Of a stretch of DNA of 64,000 nucleotides, positions 23,434 through 33,844 are shown one piece after another. The position numbers and the translations under genes are program-made. Every line of letters starts with the position of its first letter. The first letter of the stretch is position 1. A model generated the notes under the pieces. It had not been told where the DNA came from, did not search any database, and saw only the letters and a list, made by a program, of their open reading frames with translations. This stretch comes from Acanthosepion esculentum (lineage: Eukaryota > Mollusca > Cephalopoda > Sepiida > Sepiidae): assembly GCA_964036315.1 (NCBI GenBank), contig OZ038492.1:41919522-41983521 (forward strand), given 5' to 3'.

Positions 23434-24260
23434 ATTATAACAATGATATATCCGTATAATCAATTTTAAGACCTTTTAATTTTGATTTGTACAATTATTG
23501 TGCCTTGAACTTTTTCGAAAATAATTTATTTAATGAAGCTTAGAATTTTTCACGGCAGACAACTTGAAAATAACCGCTCTAGAGTAAAAGAGTTTAATTC
23601 TGATTTAACTATGCTGTTGAGCATGTGAATTAACACTGCCAAAATAATTTTTCAGATCAATATCAAACAAATAATTTTTTGTACACATTAAAATACAACA
23701 TTAAATAACCTCCAAGTACACAATTATAAAAAAGTGCACGGAGAGGAAATGTGAGAAAATGAAGGAAAGAAATATGCGGGGAATTACCAAAATAAATCAT
23801 TTTCTTTAAATTTGTTAAGCTATATCTTTAATTAATACACTTTTTAAAAAAAATAAAAAGTATTAGTACCGTTTTGTTCTTTATATAAACATTTATTTTG
23901 TTTCTTTTCTACTACTTACTTTAGAGCAACGTCGGTAAGTTCTAGTCATAGTTTGATAATGATGTTATAAATATATATACACCTATAAATATAATCTTTA
24001 TATAAACATAAAACAAATAAATATTTATTTACGCATTAAGACAACAAGTTGAAGAAGCTGCATGGAAAGAGAGAAAGAAAGATGAAGTTTCCTATCAAAA
24101 TCAATCACTTTCCTTCGATTTATTTTTCCCTATCTCTGTATTTAATACATATATATATATATTTAACTATTATTCTTCTTTGTACAAAATTGTATATTAA
24201 CATTAGGTCCATGTTGTACTATACCACCGATAAGTATAAACTATAATAATATAATAAACT
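23434..24260. other. AT-rich, nothing recognised
   Basis: I see no shared repeat or supported frame. The 65-codon frame at 24049-24246 is low-complexity. Confidence 0.5.
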
Positions 24261-25483
24261 GTATTGCAGTAGCTGTCTATATTTCTGAGATGAGGTATTA
24301 TGTACACTATTTTACATTATTCGGACTATTGTACTCAATTTTGCCGTCATATCCTCAAGGACACTTCGCACAGGCGATGCTTAGATCTCGTGGGTGTGAG
24401 TAGTAAGGGAACATAATCAGACACAGATTAAAAAGAAATGGGTTTTACTGACATTTGATTTTAATTCCGATAACTCGAATTACTAATCCAAGAAATGCCA
24501 AATTATTACAAGAAAAATGAAACTATACAAAGGAAATTCATACAGCAACACGAGTATCTGTCTATATTTCTGAGATGAGGTATTATGTACACTATTTACA
24601 TTATTTGAAATACGGTCCGCATCTAATTCGTCATGTGCTGAAAGACGCATGGCACAGTAGATAAAGGCGATAATTAGATTTTGTGCGTGTCAGTAGCAAA
24701 GGAACATAAGCAGACACAGATTAAAGAGTAATCGGATTTACTAACATTTGATTTTAAATCCGTTAACTCGAATAACCATTCCAAGCAAAGACAAAAGGAT
24801 TACAATAAATTGACACTATACAAAGGCAATTCATATAACAACCGACGAGTATCCGTCTGTATATCTGAGGTGAGGTATTATGTAAACTATTTACATTATT
24901 TGGACTGTTGTTCCCATCTTTGCCGTCATATGCTGAAGGACCTATGGCAAAGTGGACAAAGGCGAGGTTTAGATCTCGTGGGTATGGGTAGTAAGGGAAC
25001 ATAATCAGGCAGAGATTAAATAGTAATCGGTTTTACTGACATTTGATTTTAATTCCGATAAATCTAATTACCAATCCAAGCAAAGAGAAATTATTACAAG
25101 AAAAATGACACTATGCAAAGGAAATACATGTAAAAACCGACGAGTATCTGTCTATATTTCTGATATGAGGTATTATGTACACTATTTACGTTATTTGGAC
25201 TATTGTCTTCAGCTTTGTCATCATATCCTTAAGGATATATGTCACAGTGGATAAAGGCGATGGGTAGATCTCGTGGGTGTGAGTAGTAAGGGAACATAAG
25301 CAGACACAGTTAAAATAGTATTCGGTTTTACTGACATTTGATTATAATTCCGAAATTCGAATTACCAATCAAAGCACAGCAAAATTATTACAAGAAAAAT
25401 GACACTATACAAAGGAAATTCATACAACAACCGAGGAGTATGCGTCTAAATTTCTGAGATGTGTTATTATGTACATTATTTAC

Positions 25484-25822
25484 TGTTGTGGGGCAGACTT
25501 CTTTACACAAGACGGACTCGTCCGAAGTATACTGATACTGACAGAGAGAATACCTGCAGGTTGAGATACGTTGAGTCAGGGTGAGAGATACGGAGACAGT
25601 ACGCAGGGTGTTCACAGAATGTTATACGAGAGTCCAGCGAGAGAGATAATTACGGCTTCATTTACAGAGACTTGTACATATACTTTCTACTAACCCGCAT
25701 TCCTGGACTACTAATCTTCACTTCAAGTCTGTATTCTTACGTTTAATACACTTATTTTTCTATCTCAATTACTGGCTTTGTTTATTTTTCTGTGCAGGAT
25801 TCCATTCCCGGAATCCACAACA
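25484..25822 (+). mobile_element. Solo LTR (Gypsy/BEL type), 339 bp
   Basis: Begins TGTTGTGG and ends CCACAACA, perfect 8-bp inverted termini of the TG...CA type. It is flanked by the 5-bp duplication TTTAC (25479-25483 and 25823-25827). Removing it restores the satellite unit exactly (ATTATTTACATTATTAGGAC). No internal coding region remains, so it is a solo LTR left by recombination. Plus orientation is a guess, from the T-rich part near the right end resembling the U5 side. A 5-bp TSD fits Ty3/Gypsy or BEL elements. Confidence 0.85.
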
Positions 25823-25940
25823 TTTACATTATTAGGACTATTGTCCACATCTTTGCCGTCATATCCTCAAGAACATATAACATAGTGGATAAAGGCGATG
25901 GTTTGATTACGTGGGTGTGAGTAGTAAGGGAACATAAGCA

Positions 25941-26276
25941 ATATTTATTCTGTACTATACAGAAATGTGGCACGAGGCCTAATGGGGTTGGGGAAAGGAT
26001 GGTCTTCTTCTGTCTTAACTATAACTTAGCTAGCCGGAATCACTGACCCAATCGTACGAACAGTAATCCATACACCAAAACAAAACATTCATACGTACCT
26101 TTCTTACTCCAAACACCATAATGCCTCACTGTCTCTATGTAAATACTAACTATTTCCCATATTTATAATTCATTGTCTGTGGGGGCAGGGGAAAAGCATA
26201 ACAATTCTAAAAACTAACCGAATGATTATTTATAATGTGTATATAAATCTATCTACAAGAAACTAAAGAAAATATT
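25941..26276. mobile_element. 336-bp insertion in satellite, family unknown
   Basis: Foreign sequence interrupts a satellite unit. The 17-bp GTAAGGGAACATAAGCA occurs on both sides (25924-25940 and 26277-26293). A 17-bp duplication would fit retroposition. The insert starts ATATTTATTCTG and ends GAAAATATT, has no poly(A) tail and encodes nothing recognisable. It could instead reflect an unequal exchange within the array that captured foreign DNA. Confidence 0.6.
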
Positions 26277-27619
26277 GTAAGGGAACATAAGCAGACACAG
26301 ATTAAATAATAATAAGTTTTACTGATATTTGATTTTAATTCTGATAACTCGTATTAACAATCCAAGCAAAGCAAAATTATTACTAGAAAAATGACACTAT
26401 ACAAAGGAAATTTATACAACAACCGACGAGTATCTGTCTATATTTCTGAGATAAGGTATTATGTAAACTATTGACATTATTTGGACTATTGTTATCATTT
26501 TTGCCGTCATATCGTCAAGGCTATATGCCACAGTGGATAAAGGCGATGGTTAGATCTCGTGGGTGTGAGTAGTAAGGGAACATAAGCAAAAACAATTTAA
26601 ATAGTAATCGGTTTTACTGATATTTGATATTAATTCAGATAACTCGAATTACCTATCCCAGCAAAGCCAAATTATTACATGACAAATGACACTATACAAA
26701 GGAATTTAATACAACAGACGAGTATCTGTCTATAATCCTGAGATGAGGTATTATGTAAACTATTGACATTATTCGGCCTATTGTCCATATCTTTGCCGTC
26801 ATATACTCAAGGCCCTATGGCACAGTGGATAAGGTCGATGTTTAGATCTCGTTGGTTTGTGTAGTAAAGGAACATAAGCAGACACAGATTAAATAGTAAT
26901 CGGTTTTACTGGCATATGATTTTAATTCTGTTAACTCGAATTACAAATTCAAGCAATGTCAAATTATTGCAAGGAAAATGACACTATACAAAGTTAATTC
27001 ATACAACAACCGACGAGTATCTGTCTATATATCTGAGATGAAGTATTATGTACACTATTTACATCATTCCGACTATTGTCCTCATTTTTGCCGTCACATC
27101 CTCAAGGACATATGGCACAGTGGATAAAGGCGATGGGTAGATCTCGTGGGTGTGAGTAGTAAGAGAACATAAGCAGACACACATTAAATAAAAATCAGTT
27201 TTACTGACATTTGATTTTAATTCCGTTAACTCGAATTACAAATTCAAGCAATGTCAAATTATTGCAAGAAAAATGACACTATACAAAGTTAATTCATACA
27301 ACAACCGACGAGTATCTGTCTATATTTCTGAGATGATGCATAATGTACTCTATTCATATTATTTCGACTATTGTCCTCATCTTTGCCGTCATATCCTTAA
27401 GGACATATGGCACAGTGGATGAAGTCGATGGTTAGATTTTGTGAGTGTGATTAGTAAGGGACATAAGCAGCCTCAGATGAAATAGAAATCGGTTTTCCTG
27501 CCATTTTATTTTAATTCCGATAACTCGAATTACCAAACCAAGCAAAAACTAATTATTACAAGAAAAATGACACTATACAAAGTTAATTCATACAACAACC
27601 GACGAGTATCTGTCGATAT

Positions 27620-28205
27620 TGCTGAGATGAGGTATTATGTACACTATATACATTATTCGGCCATTTGTCGTCATCTTTGTCGCCATATTTATTACAACAT
27701 TCTTATTCCTCAAGGTCACATGGCACAGTGGATAAAGGCGTTGGTTAGATCCAGTGACAGGACACAAAGTGTTTGATTTCAATACCCGGTGAAGCCAGTG
27801 GAGAACTTGCAGAGGCGAATTAACAGGAGATAACTGATAACTGACGTCCATTAAGCATGGCATGTGGAACTAGAACACTCTACACCATTGGGCTAAATAA
27901 AGGGTTTAGTTAAAAAATCCAACCAATATCAAATATTAATATCAAATATCAGTAAAACCGATTACTATTTAAATTGTTTTTGCTTATGTTCCCTTACTAC
28001 TCACACCCACGAGATCTAACCATCGCCTTTATCCACTGTGGCATATAGCCTTGACGATATGACGGCAAAAATGATAACAATAGCCCAAATAATGTCAATA
28101 GTTTACATAATACCTGAAGAACGCTGGAGCATACAAAGGCCGAAACGTTGTAATAAATATGGCGACAAAGATGCGGAGATTACTGTGAATAATGTAAATA
28201 GTGAA
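27620..28205 (+). mobile_element. SINE-like composite element with inverted ends
   Basis: A tRNA-like head (TGGCACAGTGGATAAAGGCG as A box; TTTGATTTCAATACC as weak B box, 27718-27795) leads into a body with GGAGATAACTGATAACTGACG and GGCATG-GTGG, then CCTGAAGAACGCTGGAGCAT and GGCCGAAACGTTGTAATAA. The left end (CACTATATACATTATTCGGC through TTGTCGCCATATTTATTACA) is the reverse complement of the right end (TGTAATAAATATGGCGACAA through AATAATGTAAATAGTG). Related copies lie at 49.65-49.96 and 50.16-50.53 kb. An inverted satellite piece sits inside at 27925-28112. Confidence 0.6.
27925..28112 (-). repeat. Inverted satellite monomer piece
   Basis: This is the reverse complement of about 185 bp of the 295-bp satellite unit (AAAACCGATTACTATTTAAA, CACCCACGAGATCTAACC, CGCCTTTATCCACTGTGGC). 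It interrupts the SINE-like body between TCCAACC and ACCTGAAG, which are adjacent in the copy at 50.27 kb. Confidence 0.75.
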
Positions 28206-28299
28206 CTGTGTTGCAATTTAATCATTTAATAAATAACGTACGGACATATTTTTCGGTGTTACTTTTATACTTTAAAAAATCTCTTCTTAAACTATAGGT

Positions 28300-28650
28300 T
28301 AGGGTTAGCTGGGGTCGTGAAAATTAAATTAAGGATGCTGAAGATAACATGGACCGAACACGTGAGAAACAACGAGCCTCCGGAGACAATTAGATACAAA
28401 AAGGAAAGAGGCGACTGAAATTTCTGGAGCATGTAATGAGGAAGGAGGGCTCGGAAGATCTGATATACACGGGATAGATTGAGTTAACGAAGGACAGTGG
28501 AAAGCAGCGTGTAACACACTTGATGAGCAGAACATGGTTTGGGAGAAATAACAAAAAGCAAAACTTATTAAAAGCTACGAGGGCCAGGAAGATGTGGAGT
28601 GCCATGATCGCTTAGGTCCTGAAGGGACAAGGCACATAAAAGAAGAAGTA
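28300..28650 (+). mobile_element. RTE-type LINE ORF2 C-terminal fragment
   Basis: Plus-strand frames give HVRN, then CGACTGAAATTTCTGGAGC (RLKFLEHVMRKEG region), then GATCTGATATACACGGG and a final GAGTGCCATGATCGC end with an AAGAAGAAG tail. It aligns block by block with the fragment at 57.985-58.25 kb, a family often annotated as craniofacial development protein 2-like (BovB/RTE type) in mollusc genomes. Frameshifted. Confidence 0.7.
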
Positions 28651-29547
28651 GGAAAATACTTATATTTAGGAGAATAATATTTTTAATTGTTCACTCGTTC
28701 AATATTACGCATAAAATCATTTTATATGCCAAAATCCAAAATATGGATTATGCTTTCTTCAGATAAAATGAAAATATCAGCTTTGGCGTTCGATTTAAAA
28801 GCTGTTAGCATTGATGTTTTCTATTAATGTTAAATCCAAGAAATATATGTAAATAAATAAAAATCACCCTAAGAAGGGGAAAAACATCAAGGACCATTCT
28901 ATCTTAAAAACATGTTGGCTAATCAAATTCCTCTGCTTTTAAATTGAACAAGTTGAAAATGCCTTTTAAAATGCTATTGGTTTCGAGAGCTATGTGACCA
29001 GTTGCCTTTCCTGCTGCTGCTGACACATGTTATCCAGATTAAAATGTTTAGGCGGAACATTATTTAATCCCAAAGAAATACATCAAACACTTTTTCAAGG
29101 TTTAAAACGTGTAGATGATTTGTAATGGTTTTAAATATTCTCTTGCCTTCTGGAGATTTTGCCATTTTATATCGTAATTCTGGTGGACTTGAACATCGAA
29201 AGGTAAAAAACTTCTGAGAATCAGAAACTAAGTATGTCGTTTCAAGGAACATAAGTTTTAGTCATTTTTTTTTTTTTGTATAGTTTCATCAGAGTCTGAT
29301 AATATAAAAAACCTGCACTTGTGATCTTTGATCAATCAACTATTGAGAGTTTGTACGATACTTTCGTGGACAGTGATGCCATTTCTTGCATAATTCAGGT
29401 AGTGAATTTAATTGCATATCAACAGTGTGTGACAGGTAAGACACAATAAGGATTCACATGTCGTAAAATGAAGCAAAGAACCGACTATCCACCAAGCAAT
29501 TTACCTTTTCAAACATCATCGAAATAAGCAGTTTATCACAAACGGGA

Positions 29548-29550
<3 letters not shown>
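28651..29550. other. No feature recognised
   Basis: AT-rich. A minus-strand frame at 29064-29252 (62 codons) contains CSSPPELRYKMAKSPEGKR and looks protein-like in composition, but I do not recognise it and it has no partner copy here. Confidence 0.4.
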
Positions 29551-29610
<60 letters not shown>

Positions 29611-30002
29611 TTTCATTAAAAACGACTGACAAGGTGCTTTTATTTAGTTTTTTTATATAATTTCTCGTGCGATCTAATAAAGTTTTTCTTTTCAGAGGAC
29701 AAATTATATAAAACTGTCCGAATGTTTTTTTTATTCGAGCCCTTTCGGCTATACATTTACCCATTTTCAAGGATTATATTTCAACTGTTAGAATTAGAAA
29801 TAGAAATAGTTTGTTATATGTATGTTTTATAAAGTGATTCATTTTTTTGTGTCAAGATATTCGGACAGTTTTTATATAATTTATCCTCTGAAAGAAAAAC
29901 TTTATTAGATCGCACGAGAAATTATATAAAAAACTAAATAAAAGCACCTTGTCAGTCGTTTTTAATGAAATGTGCATGAAAGAAGGATTGCTGTCTAAAT
30001 AC

Positions 30003-30049
<47 letters not shown>

Positions 30050-30050
30050 A
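29551..30050. repeat. Inverted pair of an ORF-bearing repeat with (TA)n edges
   Basis: About 125 bp at 29605-29730 (minus copy) is the reverse complement of 29862-29985 (plus copy). Translated in the same sense, both copies and a third at 58.99-59.18 kb keep a readable stretch of the type FGQF, then LLDRTRNYIKKLNKSTL, then SVVFNE. (TA)n tracts lie at 29551-29605 and 30006-30050. The plus copy ends GTGCATGAAAGAAGGATTGC before its TA run. The family is not recognised. Confidence 0.65.
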
Positions 30051-30349
30051 TAAAAATATAATAAAATAGGCTCAAACACTAATATTCCATGGTTATAATT
30101 TATTTACATTGGAATTGTAATCACGATCCAATTCATCAGACCTACAAATACAAAAAGAAATCGGAAAATATAACTCCGGGTATGAAAAAAACAAAATTTT
30201 AGTAAGAGTGTATGTGTGGGAGTGGGAAACAAGTGTGAAAGTGAATTGTATGAAAGCGCTAGAGAGAGGGGTAACAGAAGAAAGAAGAACAAGAAGGCCT
30301 AAAGTTGAAGGTGGGGATTAAAATTTATCAGACAGAAATTTTAAAGAGA

Positions 30350-30487
30350 GGAGTTAAATAACGGTTTAAATGAGTGAGATACAGATAAATATGTATTATT
30401 TTTCGATACATAATTCGCTACCGAATCGCTAATCTAAATTAAAATTAAAAACAGACACCGGATACGCATGTATACATTCGTGGTGAC
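30350..30487 (+). repeat. Dispersed repeat, arm of a 3-kb inverted pair
   Basis: About 138 bp, from GAGTTAAATAACGGTTTAAA through CTACCGAATCGCTAATCTAA to ACAGACACCGGATACG. It matches the reverse complement of 33188-33328 with scattered mismatches. Confidence 0.7.
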
Positions 30488-30499
30488 ACTACGCACAAT

Positions 30500-31004
30500 A
30501 AACAACGATATGATCTAAACTTAAAATCCAGAAGATGAGAGGGAGAGGGGGAAAAACTGATGGCGGTGAGGGGGTGGGTCCAAACTAAAAACGAAGGGCA
30601 TTTATAAGAAAACCGATGTGTAATCAAGAAAATTTGACAAAAGGAAGTAATATCACAGGTTACAAATTTAACATAAGCATATAAAAATTAAAGAATACTT
30701 AATCTAGTAAGGACCTACTATTTATATGCCCCAAAACACATACGTAGATACATACACAACAACATATCTATATCTACTCGCACATACATACATATACGTA
30801 TGTACATATATATATATATCAATACACATACACTCATGCATACACATACACATATATACACAGAGACATACACATATATGCACATAAACATATCTACATA
30901 AAACCTTACACACATCCATACATATACATACACACACTCATCTAATCAAATATACAGCGTATCTATCTATCCATACATATTCACATACATATATATATAT
31001 ATAT
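30500..31004. other. ACATAC-rich simple sequence and short (TA)n
   Basis: The stretch 30730-30990 is a degenerate mixture of ACATAC and CATATA steps ending in a 20-bp TA run. Tyr/Val/Cys-rich minus-strand frames are simple-sequence artefacts. Confidence 0.7.
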
Positions 31005-32312
31005 ATATTTTTTTTTAAGCGTATCACCCCAAGCAAGGCTGGAGGCCACTATCACGCATGGGGTTATAGAAGGGTTGGAGGAAGAGCAGATAGGAGTGGT
31101 AAAGGAGAGGATGTGAAGAAAGAGAAAGACAGTGGGTCGATCAAGGCAAGGGGATTACAGAAGATTTGGAGCGAGAGCAGATAGGAATGAAAGGGTGTGG
31201 AGAAGGGAAGTGGATAGATTAAGGCAACTGGAGATGTCGATTGACGCTACACTTAAACAGTTGGAGATTGTATTTGTCAGGGAAACAGTAATAGGGAAGG
31301 GAGTTCCATAGGCGAGATGTGCGAGACATGAAGCTATTGGAGTAAAAGAGACGTCTACATCTAACAGTTTCAACGGTGAAGGGGTGGGAACGGGATGCCA
31401 GCCTCGTAGGACGTTTAAATTCACGAGGCCTAGGGACAAGTGAAAGCAGCTCTTCGGAGCAATTACCGTGAAAGTACTTGTAAAAAAGGTAGAGCGAGGC
31501 AACATCACGTCTGTGAGAGAGCGACTGCAGACGAGATGACAGATCAGGGCCAATCACATTGCATATCCGTCTCTGGATCTTATCAAGAACCCTGAGGCAA
31601 ACAGCAGGGGCCCCAGACCATATATGGCAGCAATACTCCATGCAAGGGCGAATGGTCGATTTATAGACTTGGAGGATCGATTCCGGTGAGAAAAATTTCC
31701 TGGCTCGACACAGGGAACCAACTTTTCTTGCGGTGGATGATGCAACTGACTCGATGTATTTGTTCCATCTCAGATCAGCGGACAGCGTGAGACCGATCAG
31801 CCGCAGAGAGGAGCTCTCGAGAAGTTTGTCTTCAGACATTCTAATGGGATGCAGAGATGGATCCTTGTGGTGGTTAATAGAGAGCAGTTTTGTTTTAGAG
31901 GCGTTAAAGTTAACCATCCATTTCTCGCCCCAGTTAACAACCGATTGGAGGTCCTTTTCAATTTGAGCTGCCAGGTTAACTTTGTCAGCATCACTAGATT
32001 TGTGTTTGAGGCAGGAGTAAATTGTAGTGTCGTCAGCGTAGATGCCGACTTGAGAGTCTATGGCGTTAGGAAGGTCGTTTATAAATATGAGGAACAGAGT
32101 AAGGCCTAGGATGGAGCCTTGAGGAACACCTGCGTTAGTGGGATAGGAGCTGGAGATGAATCCACTGAGAACGACCTTCAATTCCCGGTTTGACAGGAAT
32201 GATTGTATCAGGTCAAACAATCGACCTGTGATACCATAACCCTGGAGCTTGCGAAGAAGGCCGGCATGCCAAACTCTATCAAATGCTTTGGAGATGTCAA
32301 GGGCCACATATA
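31005..32312 (-). mobile_element. 5'-truncated LINE, best-preserved copy
   Basis: The element runs on the minus strand from a truncation point at about 32312, beside a (TA)n tract, to a poly(A) tail (poly(T) at 31009-31018 on the plus strand) after the family tail GGGGTGATACGCTT. The coding part is described separately. The 3' UTR (31018-31218) contains the duplicated CTATCTGCTCT block seen in the copies at 21.3 and 49.8 kb. TA repeats lie on both sides of the insertion, so a TSD cannot be read. Confidence 0.85.
31219..32307 (-). CDS. LINE reverse transcriptase, partial but uninterrupted frame
   Basis: An open frame of 362 codons covers the middle and end of the non-LTR retrotransposon polymerase. 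Near residue 1 is motif A ([12 protein letters not shown], catalytic Asp at residue 4), then GVPQGSILG (61-69), the catalytic YADD (90-93), [13 protein letters not shown] with a following thumb region, and a Cys/His-containing end ([11 protein letters not shown], about residues 210-230). The frame begins at a GTG codon only because the element is truncated there, so it is not a real start. The endonuclease and first reverse transcriptase motifs are missing, so this protein cannot act alone. The lack of stops suggests a recent insertion compared with the other copies. Confidence 0.85.
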   Translation of the reverse strand: MALDISKAFDRVWHAGLLRKLQGYGITGRLFDLIQSFLSNRELKVVLSGFISSSYPTNAGVPQGSILGLTLFLIFINDLPNAIDSQVGIYADDTTIYSCLKHKSSDADKVNLAAQIEKDLQSVVNWGEKWMVNFNASKTKLLSINHHKDPSLHPIRMSEDKLLESSSLRLIGLTLSADLRWNKYIESVASSTARKVGSLCRARKFFSPESILQVYKSTIRPCMEYCCHIWSGAPAVCLRVLDKIQRRICNVIGPDLSSRLQSLSHRRDVASLYLFYKYFHGNCSEELLSLVPRPREFKRPTRLASRSHPFTVETVRCRRLFYSNSFMSRTSRLWNSLPYYCFPDKYNLQLFKCSVNRHLQLP

Positions 32313-32315
32313 TAT

Positions 32316-32362
<47 letters not shown>

Positions 32363-32429
32363 TTACATACACATATACATACATATACCTATATATACAT
32401 ATATAAATACACATTCACACACACACACA

Positions 32430-32479
<50 letters not shown>
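32311..32479. repeat. (TA)n, ACATAT and (CA)n microsatellites
   Basis: TA at 32319-32361, degenerate ACATATACAT steps, CA at 32411-32430, TA at 32439-32479. Confidence 0.95.
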
Positions 32480-32482
<3 letters not shown>

Positions 32483-32669
32483 TAAAAGGTAAAAGGTAAA
32501 AAACACATCCATGCCTACATACATTTAACATATAAAAATAGATGTGTAGAATTAAACTAATTCGTACTTAATAAAAACTACTGAGGAAAATATTAATAAT
32601 ATTAAACCCACGGAGTAATTAACGCGTATATATCTTTTAAGTCTCTATATATATACCTAGGTATATAAA

Positions 32670-32907
32670 TTTTATGGTCCAGGTTAGGACAAGGAAGAAC
32701 AAAACGAACACAAGAGTAGAAATAACGAAGATATATTACACGGAATAATAATACAAGAAGTGGAAGGTGTTAGTATGACTGTCAGTCTGGTTTGGAGTGA
32801 ACTACTATCGGCTTGACTCGATTCGTCTCTCTCTCTATCTTGAGAGGCGTAGTATACATAGTGTTAGGAAGAGTTCATTCTGTAGTAATATTTAAGGACC
32901 CATAACA
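32670..32907 (-). mobile_element. Solo LTR, 238 bp, with 5-bp TSD
   Basis: The plus strand runs from TTTTATGGTCC to GGACCCATAACA, imperfect inverted termini. It is flanked by ATAAA on both sides (32665-32669 and 32908-32912). Read on the minus strand it begins TGTTATGGGTCC, like the LTR candidate at 45671, and shows a T-rich 3' part with a TAATATATCTTCGTT-like block, suggesting minus orientation. No internal region remains. Confidence 0.7.
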
Positions 32908-33187
32908 ATAAAAATATCAGAAAACTATCAGATTTTGTATATCAGTTATTTAGGAAATCTTTTTATTTTCGTACCCACATTCACATATAACAAAACATGA
33001 ATAAAGTTTGCTAACACAAACTAATGATCAAAAAATATATAGAGCACACATAATCAGAGACAATGATATATATAGATAATCATAAGAGTCATTCCATTTA
33101 AATATCATGTCCAATGTTAGTGATCCATCATATATATAGGTAACAACGCGTTATAAAACCGTATTTATGTTTTAAAGCATTTTTTTA

Positions 33188-33328
33188 TGTCACCACAAAT
33201 GTATATACACGTTTTCGGTGTCTGTTTTTTAATTGTAATTTAGGTCATCGATTCGGTAGCGTATTATGCATCGAAAAATATTTCATACTTATTTGTATCT
33301 CACTCATTTAAAATGTTATTTAACTCCT
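33188..33328 (-). repeat. Dispersed repeat, second arm of the inverted pair
   Basis: The reverse complement matches 30350-30487 (ATTCGGTAGCG, CATCGAAAAATA, ATCTCACTCATTTAAA on the plus strand). Confidence 0.7.
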
Positions 33329-33840
33329 AATTGCGTATGTGTCTCTGTCTAGTAGGAGCAGTTCTAATGTTTTCACTTTTGTTTGGTCTGTCGACGTAGT
33401 AGGGTTGTATTCTATTTTACCTTACTTTCGAAAGCGTCATCCATAGATTTTTATTTTATATTTTTGAAATTTATATTATTTTATTGTTTTTATTACTTTA
33501 TTATTATTACATTTTAGTTCTATTAATTTGTCACTTGTTCATTTTTTAACTATAATTTTACAAATATTTCATTATTATTAATTTAATTATTAATTTTATA
33601 TTATCTCAGTACTGACTTTTTAAATAATTCTATTATTTAGTAATTTTTCATATTATTTTAAATTTTACACTTTTATGTGTTAAATGGAAAGGCAACATGC
33701 ATAGTAAGGGACTGTCCCATAAGAAGAATAACCATTGAAAGCCATGACATTTTCACTGATAATGTGCGTATTGATGTTCGTATTTTTCCCAAGACGAGTG
33801 TGCCACCAGTACGCAAAAGACTACAGAGAGTGTAAGTAAT
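33329..33840. other. Very AT-rich, nothing recognised
   Basis: Long TATTATTTT-like stretches with no coding signal. Confidence 0.5.
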
Positions 33841-33844
33841 GGAA

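Larger units (their letters stand above)
24262..27745 (+). repeat. Tandem satellite array, about 295-bp unit
   Basis: The anchor GAGATGAGGTATTATGTACA or a close variant recurs at about 24290, 24571, 24867, 25163, 25458, 26448, 26739, 27034, 27329 and 27623, with steps of 281-296 bp. The one long step (991 bp) equals a single unit plus the two insertions described separately. Each unit also carries GGCACAGTGGATAAAGGCGA, GTGAGTAGTAAGGGAACATA, GGTTTTACTGACATTTGAT and AACAACCGACGAGTATCTGT in fixed order. The GGCACAGTGG segment fits a tRNA A box and is shared with the SINE-like element at 27.62-28.21 kb. Units differ by scattered substitutions, as expected for an old array. Confidence 0.9.

Noticed and set aside
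24262..27745. CRISPR-like regular array
   Set aside because: Units of about 295 bp are homologous over their whole length, with no short repeats separating unique spacers, and the DNA is clearly eukaryotic.
29064..29252. Possible host exon (minus, CSSPPELRYKMAKSPEGKR)
   Set aside because: No splice context, homologue or second copy could be established, so it is only mentioned in the gap note.
31733..32109. Plus-strand open frames of 77 and 86 codons inside the LINE
   Set aside because: They are antisense shadows of the minus-strand reverse transcriptase frame.
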